DNA of 56,320 bases, from NCBI GenBank assembly GCA_005799025.1, contig SYHX01000019.1, positions 1-56,320 on the forward strand, given 5' to 3'. Every line of letters begins with the position of its first letter. The first letter of the stretch is position 1. Origin of the DNA: Bacteroidota bacterium. GTDB lineage: Bacteria; Bacteroidota; Bacteroidia; UBA7662. The notes under the pieces were generated by a model, which was given only the letters and a program-made list of their open reading frames with translations, was not told the origin of the DNA and searched no databases. The position numbers and the translations under genes were made by a program. Below are positions 56,083 through 56,320 of the stretch, piece by piece.

Positions 56083-56108
56083 GTGCAGGCAACATCATGC
56101 TTCACCAT

Positions 56109-56184
56109 GCGGGAGTAGCTCAGTTGGTAGAGCGACAGCCTTCCAAGCTGTAGGTCGCGGGTTCGAACCTCGTCTCCCGCTCCA
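56109..56184 (+). tRNA. tRNA-Gly (TCC), CCA encoded
   Basis: GCGGGAG...ACAGC-CTTCCAA-GCTGT...TTCGAAC...CTCCCGC-T-CCA. Confidence 0.96.
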
Positions 56185-56284
56185 GAATCAGGAATCCAAG
56201 GATTTCTTGCTCAGGGGTGCTCTGTTCGGATTCATGCTTCCCTCGGAATCCGCTCCATCCACGCCAGCAGCGAGACATTTACCC

Positions 56285-56320
56285 GCCGTTGTAGCTCAGG
56301 GGTAGAGCACTTCCTTGGTA
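56285..56320 (+). tRNA. tRNA-Thr (GGT), truncated by window edge
   Basis: GCCGTTGTAGCTCAGGGGTAGAGCACTTCCTTGGTA; anticodon loop begins TTGGTA. Identity supported by the Thr-Tyr-Gly-Thr order. Confidence 0.85.

Noticed and set aside
55905-56108. ORF GERRIRTSEGFPTELQSVPFGHSGISPNPSLLPDSNQRPTDYKSVALPAEL
   Set aside because: Antisense translation of tRNA-Thr and tRNA-Tyr, not a protein.
56021-56305. ORF spanning tRNA-Tyr and tRNA-Gly (SSSVGRATAFQAVGRGFEPRLPLQ)
   Set aside because: Sense-strand tRNA artefact translation.
1-56320. Anti-phage defence, toxin-antitoxin, prophage or transposon genes
   Set aside because: Searched all listed ORFs; no transposase, phage structural, restriction, CRISPR or TA signature was recognised.

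Overview
The window is an ordinary-looking stretch of Bacteroidota chromosome. This is inferred from T9SS-type C-terminal sorting domains, PorQ- and TamL-like proteins, TAnnTTTG promoters, and the rpsU-xerC-tRNA(-tuf) locus. About 45 protein-coding genes are supported. Housekeeping genes include typA (5'-truncated), cmk, a DEAD-box helicase, dnaA, hisS, hutH, lgt, ppk1-ppx, a KAS III gene, rpmA, rplU, tamL-like, rpsU, xerC-like and an acyl-CoA dehydrogenase. There are four complete tRNAs (Pro-GGG, Thr-TGT, Tyr-GTA, Gly-TCC) and one partial tRNA (Thr-GGT) at the right edge. The most interesting region is 33-50 kb. Three adjacent secreted proteins (an endonuclease-I-like nuclease, a CxxCH/choice-of-anchor-V protein and an M43 metalloprotease) share a dockerin-like module. 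Its calcium-loop layout is half loop, full loop, half loop, which looks circularly permuted. Two of the three also carry a cohesin-like beta-sandwich. A nearby 1518-aa T9SS-type protein combines three cohesin-like domains with about 17 Cys-containing repeats. I propose this as a candidate cell-surface cohesin/dockerin-like assembly system, which is inference from motifs only. Other points of note are a coupled HhH/beta-barrel gene pair, a MetS-like small transporter subunit, a tRNA-Pro with a structured leader and a perfect promoter, and an apparent absence of raiA/hpf from its usual locus. All calls come from reading the sequence and the supplied translations. No database search was run.
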